Shown piece by piece: positions 1 through 8,391 of a stretch of DNA of 64,000 bases. The stretch is from Bacteroidetes bacterium UBA3022. GTDB lineage: Bacteria; Bacteroidota; Bacteroidia; Chitinophagales; BACL12. The notes under the pieces were generated by a model. The model had not been told where the DNA came from. It made no database searches and was given only the letters and a program-made list of their open reading frames with translations. The translations under genes and the position numbers were made by a program. Within the stretch, counting starts at the first letter, position 1. The number at the start of each line of letters is the position of its first letter. The DNA is taken from assembly GCA_002346225.1 (NCBI GenBank), contig DDYY01000056.1:1-64000 (forward strand), given 5' to 3'.

Positions 1-327
1 CATGAGCCCAATGAAATTTGGGTGAATGGGAAGAATAAAAAAAGGTGCCCGACCACAGGGAGGATGTGGTGCTGTGTTAAGCCCCCCCCATTTTTAGAAT
101 CATGTAATCATTCTCGTCCCCGCTACAGGAGCAGTCTACCCGGAATTCACTCTTCCCTCTTCTTACGTCGACCATTACAGAAAACCCTGTCCTGTGACTT
201 TCTTGTGTACCTATCCAATTTCACAAAGCCTTGATAATAAACTTAAAACTTAATACATTGCAACGCTGATGTGACACAACTTTAGGGGACATCCATCGCA
301 AAGACATTTATCTTTAAAATAAAATCC
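1..327. other. Unassigned left edge, no gene recognised
   Basis: No convincing gene is seen in this stretch. It holds an eight-C run near 82-89, a possible small hairpin (ACCACA near 51-56 with TGTGGT near 65-70), and only short open frames without recognisable similarity. Close to the following gene there is a TATCTTTA sequence at 309-316, one mismatch from the Bacteroidota -7 element TAnnTTTG, which could serve the FIST gene starting at 328. Confidence 0.4.
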
Positions 328-381
328 ATGCTAATAGATCAATGGCATATCCCCGCTACTGATCTCAATTCACTTGAGATT
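328..381 (+). other. Out-of-frame 5' end of the FIST gene
   Basis: An ATG at 328 opens a frame whose first 17 residues (MLIDQWHIPATDLNSLE) look like the usual start of a FIST protein. The rest of the protein continues in another frame, which is blocked upstream by a TGA at 375-377. From 378 that second frame reads DSSPASLTIIFGSRKLLEN, and the IIFGSRKLLE part matches the first beta strand and helix of FIST_N domains. One extra G in the GAGAT at 376-380 would join the two frames as LEDSSPAS. I infer a one-base deletion, either real or an assembly error. Confidence 0.55.
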
Positions 382-425
382 CATCCCCTGCATCCCTTAC
401 CATCATTTTTGGGTCCAGAAAGCTT

Positions 426-1448
426 TTGGAGAATAAAACAGTCAGGGACAGCTTATTCAAGCATTTTCAAAAAAATTATGTATCTGTTTCCACTGCCGGA
501 GAAATATTCAACGATGCCGTTTACGACGATATGCTTGTTATTCACAGGATAGCCTTCTCTTCCTCTACGGTGCGTTTTGGGCTTTCCAATATCAAAGATT
601 TCCCTTCTTCCTACGATGCCGGCAAAAGCCTCATGCAAGGTATACCTACAGACGGGCTCCGGCATACGCTGGTATTCTGCGATGGAACAAGAATAAATGG
701 TACAGAGTTAGTAAAAGGAATCAAAGAGTCCCTTCCTTCGGATGTGACGGTGACCGGCGGACTTGCCGGTGACGGAGGGTTCTTTAAGAAAACACTGGTG
801 GGACTTAACCGAAATATCCAACCCGGCAATATTGTAGCTATTGGATTCTATGGGGAAAACCTTAAAATCAGTCATGGCTCCATGGGCGGATGGGACTCTT
901 TCGGGCCGGACAGACTGGTAACAAAATCAGATAAAAATGTCTTATACGAGCTGGACGATAAACCGGCACTGGACCTCTACAAACGCTACCTGGGAGATCT
1001 TGCGGATAAACTCCCGGCCTCTGCCCTGTTGTTTCCCCTATCTATCAAATCGGAGGAAAGCAACTCGCCACTTGTCAGGACGATACTTTCCGTGAATGAA
1101 AAGGACAAGAGCATGACCTTTGCCGGAAATATCCCCGCAGGTTCCTATGCAAGGCTTATGAAAGCCAATTTCGATCGACTGATTGATGCTGCAGGTTCCG
1201 CTGCAGAAGCCTGTGAACCACTTACAAGAGCTGCGAGCCAATTCGCGTTACTGATTTCATGTGTAGGCAGAAAAATGGCCCTCAACCAGCGCATTGATGA
1301 AGAGATTGAAGCAGTGCGCCATGTGTTCGGCGAAACTGCCATTATGGGTGGTTTTTATTCCTATGGTGAAATATCCCCTCTGGTGAAAGGCGATGCGTGT
1401 GAATTGCTTAACCAGACCATGACCATCACAACTTTCGCAGAAATATGA
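426..1448 (+). CDS. FIST domain sensory protein (5' frameshift)
   Basis: This encodes a FIST (F-box and intracellular signal transduction) protein, a family thought to bind small ligands and feed signalling proteins. The open frame runs from 378, but its first usual start is a TTG at 426 and begins inside the FIST_N domain. Visible family features are STAGEI (about residues 22-27), VTGGLAGDGGFFKKT (about 109-123) and GFYGENLKISHGSMGGWDSFG (within FIST_N to FIST_C). The C-terminal part ends with the typical GGFYSYGEISP and LLNQTMTITTF segments. The true N-terminus probably lies at 328 in another frame. The stop overlaps the next gene, a histidine kinase, by 4 bp (ATGA), so the two are co-translated and probably form one signalling pair. 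Family assignment is firm, the ligand is unknown. Confidence 0.85.
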   Translation: MENKTVRDSLFKHFQKNYVSVSTAGEIFNDAVYDDMLVIHRIAFSSSTVRFGLSNIKDFPSSYDAGKSLMQGIPTDGLRHTLVFCDGTRINGTELVKGIKESLPSDVTVTGGLAGDGGFFKKTLVGLNRNIQPGNIVAIGFYGENLKISHGSMGGWDSFGPDRLVTKSDKNVLYELDDKPALDLYKRYLGDLADKLPASALLFPLSIKSEESNSPLVRTILSVNEKDKSMTFAGNIPAGSYARLMKANFDRLIDAAGSAAEACEPLTRAASQFALLISCVGRKMALNQRIDEEIEAVRHVFGETAIMGGFYSYGEISPLVKGDACELLNQTMTITTFAEI

Positions 1449-2341
1449 AAGGTCCTCCTCAACATAAACTGCTGGAAAGGCAATTGCGAAAACACCAGAT
1501 TATCTGGGAAGAACTGCCTGAAAATATTCAGCAGCTACTCAACAATGTTGGTGAAACGTACCAGCACTTCGAACAGGAATACAACCTTATTGAACGATCC
1601 ATAGACATCAGCTCGGAAGAGCTTATTGAAACCAATATTAAACTGCGCAAGCAAGCTATGGAACTCAAAAACACCAACAAAGAGCTGGGAGAACTTGCCT
1701 ATGCCATGTCGCATGATTTGAAGGAACCCTTGCGATCCATAACCATGCACCTGCAAATGATTAAACGCATTGCACCGGAGGTTAATCGCCCTGATGTTAA
1801 AGTATATTTCGATTATGTAATTGACTCTTCGCGGCGCATGTTCAACATGCTGAGTGCCATGCTGAATTATGCTAAAATCAATACTGCACATTCCGATTTT
1901 ACAAGGGTAGACTTGAATATGATATTGCAGCAAGTTACCTCCAACCTAAGTCATATGATTCAGTCAGAAGGTGCACAGATTCATATACCCAAAAAACTGC
2001 CTGCTATTAAAGCAGAAGAAACACAAATGGTGCAGCTGTTTCAAAACCTGATTGCCAATGCTATCAAATTCAATCACGGTCAAGTTGTTACCGTAGGAAT
2101 CACATGGAAAAGGGAAAAAGGAGCTTATCATTTTTCTGTAACGGACAATGGTAAAGGTACCCTTATAGAAAATCCCAACCGATTGTTTGAAATGTTCAAG
2201 ATGTACCATCCGGATGACCATACAGAAGGTATTGGCATGGGGCTGGCCATTTGTAAAAAAATAGTAAGCAATCACGAAGGAAATATCCTCATCGACCATC
2301 AATACAGCGACGGATTTAAAATTGATTTCTCACTTCGCTGA
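1445..2341 (+). CDS. Cytoplasmic sensor histidine kinase, FIST partner
   Basis: A soluble 298-residue histidine kinase without membrane segments. An N-terminal coiled-coil-like region (about 1-80) leads into the dimerisation domain with the H-box AYAMSHDLKEPLRS, phospho-acceptor His90. The ATPase domain follows with N-box NLIANAIKF, G1 box VTDNGKG and G2 box GIGMGLAICKKIV. It has no receiver domain and no response regulator lies next to it, so its target is elsewhere. The ATGA overlap with the FIST gene suggests that the FIST protein is its input module, replacing a membrane or PAS sensor. A weak promoter for both genes could lie before 328. Confidence 0.9.
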   Translation: MKGPPQHKLLERQLRKHQIIWEELPENIQQLLNNVGETYQHFEQEYNLIERSIDISSEELIETNIKLRKQAMELKNTNKELGELAYAMSHDLKEPLRSITMHLQMIKRIAPEVNRPDVKVYFDYVIDSSRRMFNMLSAMLNYAKINTAHSDFTRVDLNMILQQVTSNLSHMIQSEGAQIHIPKKLPAIKAEETQMVQLFQNLIANAIKFNHGQVVTVGITWKREKGAYHFSVTDNGKGTLIENPNRLFEMFKMYHPDDHTEGIGMGLAICKKIVSNHEGNILIDHQYSDGFKIDFSLR

Positions 2342-2416
2342 AAGATTGGCCTACCCATATTCGGCTTGGAAGAGACTAGTGATACTTGATTATCTTAGTG
2401 CCTTATCAACGTTCAT

Positions 2417-3853
2417 ATGGAGCAGTATTTATTATTTCTAATCATTGGTTTGGTTGTGGGTTTATTGCTAGGCTATCTGTACAGCCTGTCCCGCAATCGA
2501 GCAGCACTGGAAAGCATGCAGGCGGAGCATGTGCGTGAAAAAGAAAACGGGCGTATGCTGCAAGCCGAGCTGTTTGATACCAAACAAAAACTCCAGGATT
2601 TGCAGCACAGTCTGCAGCGCAATATGACAGACCTTGCAACAGTTACTGAAAGGGGTGCACAGACAGAAAGAGTATTACAGGAGCGAACAACAGCATTAGA
2701 ACGCGCTCAACAAGAACAAGCAGCATTGCAAAGCGAAAACCTGCAACTGGAGAAAGCCAATACTGCCACCAGGGCGCAAAACGCCATGTTGCAGGAAAAA
2801 CTCAGCACCTTCAAGGAAGAACTTGCCAGGGAGTTTGAAATGCTTTCCGGTAAAATCCTGGAAGATAAAAGCAAGCGATTCACGCTGGCGAACAGAGAGC
2901 AGATGCAACAAATTTTGACTCCATTTGAAAAAGAAATCAAGGAGTTCAAGGAAAAGGTAAATGAGACCTACCTCAACGAGACGCGGGAAAGGCATAGTCT
3001 TCAAGGCGAAATAAAAAAACTGATTGAACTCAATCAACAACTCAGCAACGAAGCAAAAAACCTTACTAAAGCTTTAACAGCAGACAGCAAAACACAGGGT
3101 GACTGGGGTGAATTGATCCTGGAAAATATCCTGGAACGCTCGGGCCTGGAAAAAGGACGGGAATTTGAAGTACAGGGGTCCATGACGGATCTGGAGGGCA
3201 ACAGACTAAGACCCGACGTGGTAGTTAAACTACCGGATGACCGCAGCATTATCATCGACTCTAAAGTGTCCCTGACAGATTACGACCGTTTTATCAAGGC
3301 CGAAGAAAAGGCGGAACAGGAACGCTTCCTGCAACAACATCTTCGTTCAGTGAAGAAACATGTCGATGAGTTGAAGCAGAAGAACTATACAGATTACCCC
3401 GGAAGTCCGGAGTATATATTCATGTTTATACCTATTGAACCGGCATTCTTTGCTGCTATGCAGGCCGATCCTGATCTGTGGCATTACGCCTACAATAAGG
3501 GAATCATCATAATTGGTCCGACCAACCTGATTGCGGCTTTGAAACTGGTTTCAGAAGTATGGAAAAAGGATAAACAAAACAGGAACGCCATGGAAATCGC
3601 TGAAAAGGCAGGTAACCTGTACGATAAATTCGTATCGTTTACCGACTCCCTTAGCGATATCGGTAAAAACCTGGAGAAAGCTGGAGAAAGCTATCAAAAA
3701 GCCATGGGGCAACTGAAGGATGGAAAAGGCAATCTGGTAGGCAGAATCGAAACCCTGCGCAAGCTGGGGGCCAAAAACAAGAAACAAATCGATCAGCAAC
3801 TATTGCCTGAGCCTGATGATTTGTTGGAAGATCAGGATGATGAAAGCGAATGA
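2417..3853 (+). CDS. rmuC: DNA recombination protein RmuC
   Basis: RmuC proteins limit DNA inversion and rearrangement and carry a nuclease-like fold. The protein has an N-terminal membrane anchor (about residues 4-23, LLFLIIGLVVGLLLGYLYSL), a long Gln/Glu-rich coiled coil (about 30-215) and the RmuC domain (about 220-440). In that domain QGDWGELILENILERSG and the RPDVVVKLPDDRSIIIDSKVSL region, a PD-(D/E)xK-like core, are conserved, followed by PIEPAFFAAMQ and the GPTNLIAAL segment. The acidic tail (LLEDQDDESE) is typical of variable ends. The last 22 bp overlap the convergent GSCFA gene. Length of 478 residues is normal. Confidence 0.93.
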   Translation: MEQYLLFLIIGLVVGLLLGYLYSLSRNRAALESMQAEHVREKENGRMLQAELFDTKQKLQDLQHSLQRNMTDLATVTERGAQTERVLQERTTALERAQQEQAALQSENLQLEKANTATRAQNAMLQEKLSTFKEELAREFEMLSGKILEDKSKRFTLANREQMQQILTPFEKEIKEFKEKVNETYLNETRERHSLQGEIKKLIELNQQLSNEAKNLTKALTADSKTQGDWGELILENILERSGLEKGREFEVQGSMTDLEGNRLRPDVVVKLPDDRSIIIDSKVSLTDYDRFIKAEEKAEQERFLQQHLRSVKKHVDELKQKNYTDYPGSPEYIFMFIPIEPAFFAAMQADPDLWHYAYNKGIIIIGPTNLIAALKLVSEVWKKDKQNRNAMEIAEKAGNLYDKFVSFTDSLSDIGKNLEKAGESYQKAMGQLKDGKGNLVGRIETLRKLGAKNKKQIDQQLLPEPDDLLEDQDDESE

Positions 3854-4827
3854 AAATATTGCACTTCTTCATCGAAATGGAGGAAAGGATATTTTTGTTG
3901 CATAAGATCAATGGCAGCCAAACGGCTTTCTATAAACCTCCGGCTTTCTGCAGTAGCAGGGTGTAAAAGCCGATGGTTTCTCGCAGCCAATAATTGCTCC
4001 ATATCCTTTATGAACTCCAATGTATCAGGTGCCATAACAGTTCCAATAAATTTCTCCCATACAAACCTGACAGCCAGGTTAGATGGATGTATCAGATCAT
4101 CAGTGTAAAACCTGTAATCGCGTAATTCGTCCATTAGGTATTCATACGCAGGAAAATAGTTGCACTTTGCATTTCTATCGACTACCTGATGGATAGCCTC
4201 CAGCAATACTGCTTTACTTCTGGCATTTGCCATCAACCCATTGCGAAAATGTCGAACAGGACTAAGTGTGTAAACAATAGTAACATGCGGGTTTATAGCA
4301 CGGATGGAACTGACAATATTTTCCAGGGATTTTCTAACTTCCTCAATGGATAATTGCTTTTGTGTAAAATCATTTGCAGGAAGTGCATGATTATTGGCGA
4401 CTATGACCCCCCTCTCCTTGTGCATGTAAACTAATGAAGTTCCGAATGTAAGCAGCACCAGAGAAGCCTCAGATACTACTTTTCTGCTTGTATCAATAGC
4501 TGTGTTCAATATATTCAAGGTGCCGTTTACTGATATGTCGGAGCAATCAGAGTGTGTCTCCAGCGAACGGTACAATCCCTTATACTCAAATAATTCCTTT
4601 TCCGAGAAGTATTCTGCATTGGCTACCCGTCTGAAAAGTGTCTGTATAGCAACCGGGTTGTATATTATTCCGAAAGGATTTCCAGTAATAGTCATTCTCC
4701 GCTCCTTCAGCAATACTGTCAGGTTGTCGCTGAAACAAGACCCCATAGAAAATAAGGTATCCATAGGTTGAAGAGCGGCTATTCCTGGAATTTCCTCAAC
4801 CGAAGTCCGCCATTTCTCACCTTTCAT
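3832..4827 (-). CDS. GSCFA domain protein
   Basis: The family is named after its motif; here it reads MGSCFSDNL (about residues 28-36), followed by GNPFGIIYNPVAI. Such proteins resemble SGNH/GDSL esterases: the Ser in GSCFS lies in the nucleophile block, VVANNHALPANDF gives the Asn block, and DDLIHPSNLA supplies a C-terminal Asp/His pair. The substrate is unknown. The longest frame begins at 4878, but family members start around MK-WRTxV, which fits the ATG at 4827. A TAGTTTTC at 4851-4858 on this strand, one mismatch from TAnnTTTG, lies 23 nt upstream of that ATG and supports it. The 3' end overlaps rmuC tail to tail. Confidence 0.85.
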   Translation of the reverse strand: MKGEKWRTSVEEIPGIAALQPMDTLFSMGSCFSDNLTVLLKERRMTITGNPFGIIYNPVAIQTLFRRVANAEYFSEKELFEYKGLYRSLETHSDCSDISVNGTLNILNTAIDTSRKVVSEASLVLLTFGTSLVYMHKERGVIVANNHALPANDFTQKQLSIEEVRKSLENIVSSIRAINPHVTIVYTLSPVRHFRNGLMANARSKAVLLEAIHQVVDRNAKCNYFPAYEYLMDELRDYRFYTDDLIHPSNLAVRFVWEKFIGTVMAPDTLEFIKDMEQLLAARNHRLLHPATAESRRFIESRLAAIDLMQQKYPFLHFDEEVQYFHSLSSS

Positions 4828-4916
4828 TTTCGTACCTGTTTGGTAAAGTTGAAAACTACCCATTATATTTACAAGCAAGATATAAAGTTTTCAAATTCCG
4901 TTAACATTCACTTTTT

Positions 4917-5342
4917 ATGTCAAGTCAGGAACTATTGCTCATTTGCTCTGGTGAACACAGTTTTGGCCAAATGTTAGCTGGATATCTTGGCTTTTACTCC
5001 GGGAAGAAATTCAACTCTACAGTTGTTACTTTAGAAAACAGAGGTTTACACCCACTGGCCATTCAGGTAATGAAAGAAGATGGTATTGATATTGCATCAG
5101 CCCGCAATATCCTAATGCAACAAATTCCTTCAAGGAGATATGACTTGCTTATAAATTTAACCGGAGAAACCTTCCAACTTCCCAACAATACGACTGTCCT
5201 TGAAATTGCTGATATTTCTATTTCTTATAATGATAGCTACTCTGCATTTGAAGATATACTTCAGCAATTCCGCAATATTCGTGAAGAAATAAAAGTATTC
5301 GCCATAGAAACGGCAGGTAAATACAGTGCTGCGCAATTATAG
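4917..5342 (+). CDS. Degenerate LMW phosphatase/ArsC-like protein
   Basis: The 141-residue protein has the length and layout of low-molecular-weight phosphatases and thioredoxin-type arsenate reductases: a first strand with Cys (LLLICSGEHSFGQMLAGYL), then GLHPLAIQVMKEDGIDIASAR, which matches the family's G-x-NP-x-A-x-x-V-M-x-E-x-GIDI segment, then YDLLINL and a C-terminal helix FRNIREEIKVF. The catalytic loop should be C-x5-R. Cys10 is present, but the Arg is replaced by Phe16, and the late Asp-Pro general-acid motif is not visible (ISYNDSYSAFED instead). I therefore infer a pseudoenzyme or binding protein. It is divergent from the GSCFA gene with about 90 bp between starts. Confidence 0.7.
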   Translation: MSSQELLLICSGEHSFGQMLAGYLGFYSGKKFNSTVVTLENRGLHPLAIQVMKEDGIDIASARNILMQQIPSRRYDLLINLTGETFQLPNNTTVLEIADISISYNDSYSAFEDILQQFRNIREEIKVFAIETAGKYSAAQL

Positions 5343-5401
5343 TGCAACAGCACATAATTCTTACTGAGCGTCTTAGCAGTCTTCGAATGTTTCCCGGTGA
5401 A

Positions 5402-8293
5402 TTAGAATTGATAACTTATTCCAAGACTAAAGGAAACACCCGGATTTAAGCTGGTAAAGAATTCATCTTCAGCCCCAAATGATTTATAGACCTGGTCAAT
5501 GTTATCGTTTAACATGTTTGCCACCTTGAAGTCGATGGTTGCTTTTTCACTCAATGCCTTAAAAAGACTGAAATTCAGGCTATGAAACGGCTCCATGTAT
5601 ACATCAGGAACAAGACCTAAACCAACAAGAGCAAGTGTAGGTCCTTTTACATTATAGAATAAGCCAATATCCATTCCGAGGTCATTGCTGCTATAGACCA
5701 AACCTGCATTGATGAAATAAGGAGCCTGACCTGCCATTGGCCTTGTATTGTCTATAGTTTCTCCTGTCCTTTCAAAGCCTTTTCTGGAATTGAATTCGTT
5801 ATCTGTCATATCAATTGCCGATTGCACTATCGTCATATTGGCATTAAGCGTAAAATTGTGCAAAGCAGCTGCAATAAAACCCAAGTTCTTGATCAATTCA
5901 AATTCCATTCCAAGCACGGATCCCTGGCCTACGTTTCTGGGCTGAATTTCTGTAGTAGTTTGCTGTTCGGCAATTCTTACCAGTTCGATAGGATTCTCGA
6001 ATTGCTTGTAGAAAGCACTGACAGAAATAATCTGACCGCGCTCCAGGAAATACTCCCATCGCAAATCATAATTATTAATATTGGTTTCCACCAATTCGCC
6101 ATCCCAGTCGTTGTACTTAAAGAAGCTACCATTAAAGAACCTGTTTGTAACCGGATCAAGAATTTGTGCAAATGAAAGCTCTTTAAATGAAGGCCTCGCT
6201 ATAGTTCTGCTGTATGCAGCTCTGACATTTTGCTTCTCCGTTGCATAAAAAATAAGGCTGGAAGAAGGGAAAAGCCTGGTAGAAGAAAGCACCACTTCAT
6301 TCTCAAGGTTCCTCCCGTTTATCGTATCCCCTGATGCATATGCCTGATCACGTCCTGTATGCCGTTGGGCATAGTCCTCCATTCTTACCCCAAGAATCAA
6401 TTTCAAATTCTTCAGGGGCATAAACTCTTCAGTTACATAAGCACCCAGGTTACTAATGTTGGCATTGTACTGGTTCGGATTTGGCGTAACATTCCCGGAT
6501 TGGTAATATATATTATTGATAGAAGACGGAAATAAATTTATTGGATCTAAAACCTGTGAAGCATCCGGTTCCCAGGGCGATTGCAAACCAAAAAACTGAA
6601 CATCATAGGATAAAATCTGATAATCACGCGTTTTATAGATATAGCTTAAACCTGCCTTGAACTTTGCATCTTCATTAAACAATTGATGCTTGTATGTTCC
6701 ATCCAGGTAAGATGGCAGATTTATTTCAGACAACTCTCTCCATATTCTTGAAGGATTCCCACCATTACCTGCCTGAAATAAGTAAATGTCGGTATTGGGG
6801 TCATAAGAGAAAGCTGTTTTCCTAATATCAGGGTCATTGGAATAAGAAAGTGTAGGTGAAATTTTCCATTCCAGCTCAAACCGCTTTTCCGGAAAAACAT
6901 GGGTTCCTCCGACAAATATATTTGTTAGTGATCTTTGATTGTATTCAAGGTTGTCTGAAAAAGCTAAATATCCTGACTGCCCGACTGCGGCTCCATCATT
7001 TACTATAGCAAACTTACCCGCCCTATTCTCACCATTTTGCAAATGCATTACGGTAAGTTTTAATTTTGATAAGTCAGTTTTGTAAGCGATACCCAGTAAG
7101 GCTCCAGCCAAAACACTTTGCTCACCGAGCTGGCCATCCTGCGTAGTTGCAAATCGCATATTAAGGGAATCAGGATTGGTATAGCGCTGATATTCACCAA
7201 AAAAAGCTTCATTGTAAAAGCGATACTCTGATTTGTAAGACAAGGATGCCATGTAACCCAGCTTCCTGCTCTCCGATCCCCCTTTGTTTAAATCAATCAT
7301 ATTTCCGATAGAAAAACTTCCACTAAAGTCCAGCAAACTTGTTTGCTGAGTGGCTGCCAGGGTAGGATTGAAACTTCTGACAAAGGCATTTACATCTTCT
7401 GGACTGGCACCGCTAATGGGAGTTGGAATATTGTTGCTCTCTGCTCCGGCAGGCAATGCCCTCGTGCCATCATCAAAACCCAGAAAATCGAGATTACCTC
7501 CTTCATACGAAAGGAAATCACTGTTTAAGTGAACATAAGGGTTAAAAGATGTTCCAAAAGAAAAAGATACTACTTTTTCGTCCGGGAAATCGACTGTTTC
7601 TATATTGAGGAGTCCACCGGTAAAATCTGCCGGTAAATCTGCGGTAAAGTTTTTACTAACAACAATACTTTTTATTTGATTACTGGGAAATATGTCCATT
7701 TGTAAACTGTTCCGATCCGGATCTAAACCGGGAATTTCGGACCCGTTAAGAGTGGTTTTCGTGTACCTGTCACCCAGTCCTCTGATATATACGTATTTAC
7801 CGCCCTCAATGGAAACACCTGTAACCCTTTTAGCTACTTCCGCAGCTGTACCGTCACCTGTTAATTTAATTTTTTCTGCTGAAATACCATCCAGCATAAT
7901 GCTGGCCTTCTTTTTAACAACTAATAAGGCCGCCTCTGTATTGGAAGCAGCCTCAGCTGTGATGATTACTTCTGCCAGTTGCTGTTCTTCAGAAGTAATG
8001 GCAATATTGTTCAAAAACTTTACTTCCTTATTCTTAATCTCAACGCCTTCAATTGTAATGGTAGCATAAGTTATATATGAAATCTGTATATCATGAATCC
8101 CGACTGGTAACTCGAGTAAAAACTGACCATCCAAATCTGTAACGGTCCCTATGTAAGTTCCTTTTAACAATACGTTAGCACCGATGATGGTTTCACCTGT
8201 TTCACTATCAATAACGGATCCCCGCAGGGTTCCGTTTTGAGAGAAGGCCACTGCAGAGGCAAGAATCAGAAAGAAGAATATTGCTTTTTTCAT
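5402..8293 (-). CDS. TonB-dependent receptor with CarboxypepD_reg domain
   Basis: A 963-residue outer-membrane receptor for energy-dependent uptake. It has a signal peptide (1-18, ending AFSQ), a carboxypeptidase-regulatory-like domain (about 22-105, GTLRGSVIDSETGETIIGAN), a plug (about 125-245 with YIRGLGDRYTKTTLNGSE and DLPADFTGGLLNIE) and a 22-strand barrel ending in a terminal Phe (SLGISYQF). The RGLGDRY plug type differs from SusC receptors, and no SusD gene is nearby. The gene upstream in the same direction is a beta-helix lipoprotein, separated by a strong hairpin, and the same pairing recurs at 12909-17698. Substrate unknown; calling it an uptake receptor is family knowledge. Confidence 0.93.
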   Translation of the reverse strand: MKKAIFFFLILASAVAFSQNGTLRGSVIDSETGETIIGANVLLKGTYIGTVTDLDGQFLLELPVGIHDIQISYITYATITIEGVEIKNKEVKFLNNIAITSEEQQLAEVIITAEAASNTEAALLVVKKKASIMLDGISAEKIKLTGDGTAAEVAKRVTGVSIEGGKYVYIRGLGDRYTKTTLNGSEIPGLDPDRNSLQMDIFPSNQIKSIVVSKNFTADLPADFTGGLLNIETVDFPDEKVVSFSFGTSFNPYVHLNSDFLSYEGGNLDFLGFDDGTRALPAGAESNNIPTPISGASPEDVNAFVRSFNPTLAATQQTSLLDFSGSFSIGNMIDLNKGGSESRKLGYMASLSYKSEYRFYNEAFFGEYQRYTNPDSLNMRFATTQDGQLGEQSVLAGALLGIAYKTDLSKLKLTVMHLQNGENRAGKFAIVNDGAAVGQSGYLAFSDNLEYNQRSLTNIFVGGTHVFPEKRFELEWKISPTLSYSNDPDIRKTAFSYDPNTDIYLFQAGNGGNPSRIWRELSEINLPSYLDGTYKHQLFNEDAKFKAGLSYIYKTRDYQILSYDVQFFGLQSPWEPDASQVLDPINLFPSSINNIYYQSGNVTPNPNQYNANISNLGAYVTEEFMPLKNLKLILGVRMEDYAQRHTGRDQAYASGDTINGRNLENEVVLSSTRLFPSSSLIFYATEKQNVRAAYSRTIARPSFKELSFAQILDPVTNRFFNGSFFKYNDWDGELVETNINNYDLRWEYFLERGQIISVSAFYKQFENPIELVRIAEQQTTTEIQPRNVGQGSVLGMEFELIKNLGFIAAALHNFTLNANMTIVQSAIDMTDNEFNSRKGFERTGETIDNTRPMAGQAPYFINAGLVYSSNDLGMDIGLFYNVKGPTLALVGLGLVPDVYMEPFHSLNFSLFKALSEKATIDFKVANMLNDNIDQVYKSFGAEDEFFTSLNPGVSFSLGISYQF

Positions 8294-8311
8294 ACAGATT
8301 AGGTAATAAAA

Positions 8312-8362
8312 CAGGAATCTGATTCAAAACTTTCAGAAGAAAGAAATTGAACCAGATTCCTG
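8312..8362 (-). terminator. Hairpin between lipoprotein and receptor genes
   Basis: The arms 8347-8362 and 8312-8327 form a 16-bp stem with a single G-T pair and a 19-nt loop when read on the minus strand, followed by TTTTATTACC. It sits between the stop of the beta-helix lipoprotein gene and the start of the TonB receptor 18 nt downstream. It looks like an intrinsic terminator that allows partial read-through, setting more lipoprotein than receptor, or a stabilising 3' end after processing. Confidence 0.75.
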
Positions 8363-8391
8363 CTATTATGAATGAGAAGAGTATAACAATT

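Noticed and set aside
100..140. A stretch resembling the 3' end of a tRNA (TCTCGTCCCCGCTACA)
   Set aside because: No TTC loop, anticodon arm or matching 5' acceptor strand could be found.
77..175. A 32-codon minus-strand frame with an acidic, Cys-containing product at the left edge
   Set aside because: It is short, has no promoter or recognisable similarity, and lies next to a C run; chance is the simplest explanation.
370..385. Programmed frameshift of prfB type in the FIST gene
   Set aside because: prfB needs a +1 shift at CUU-UGA-C; here the shift is -1 (or +2) and there is no slippery heptamer or stimulatory structure.
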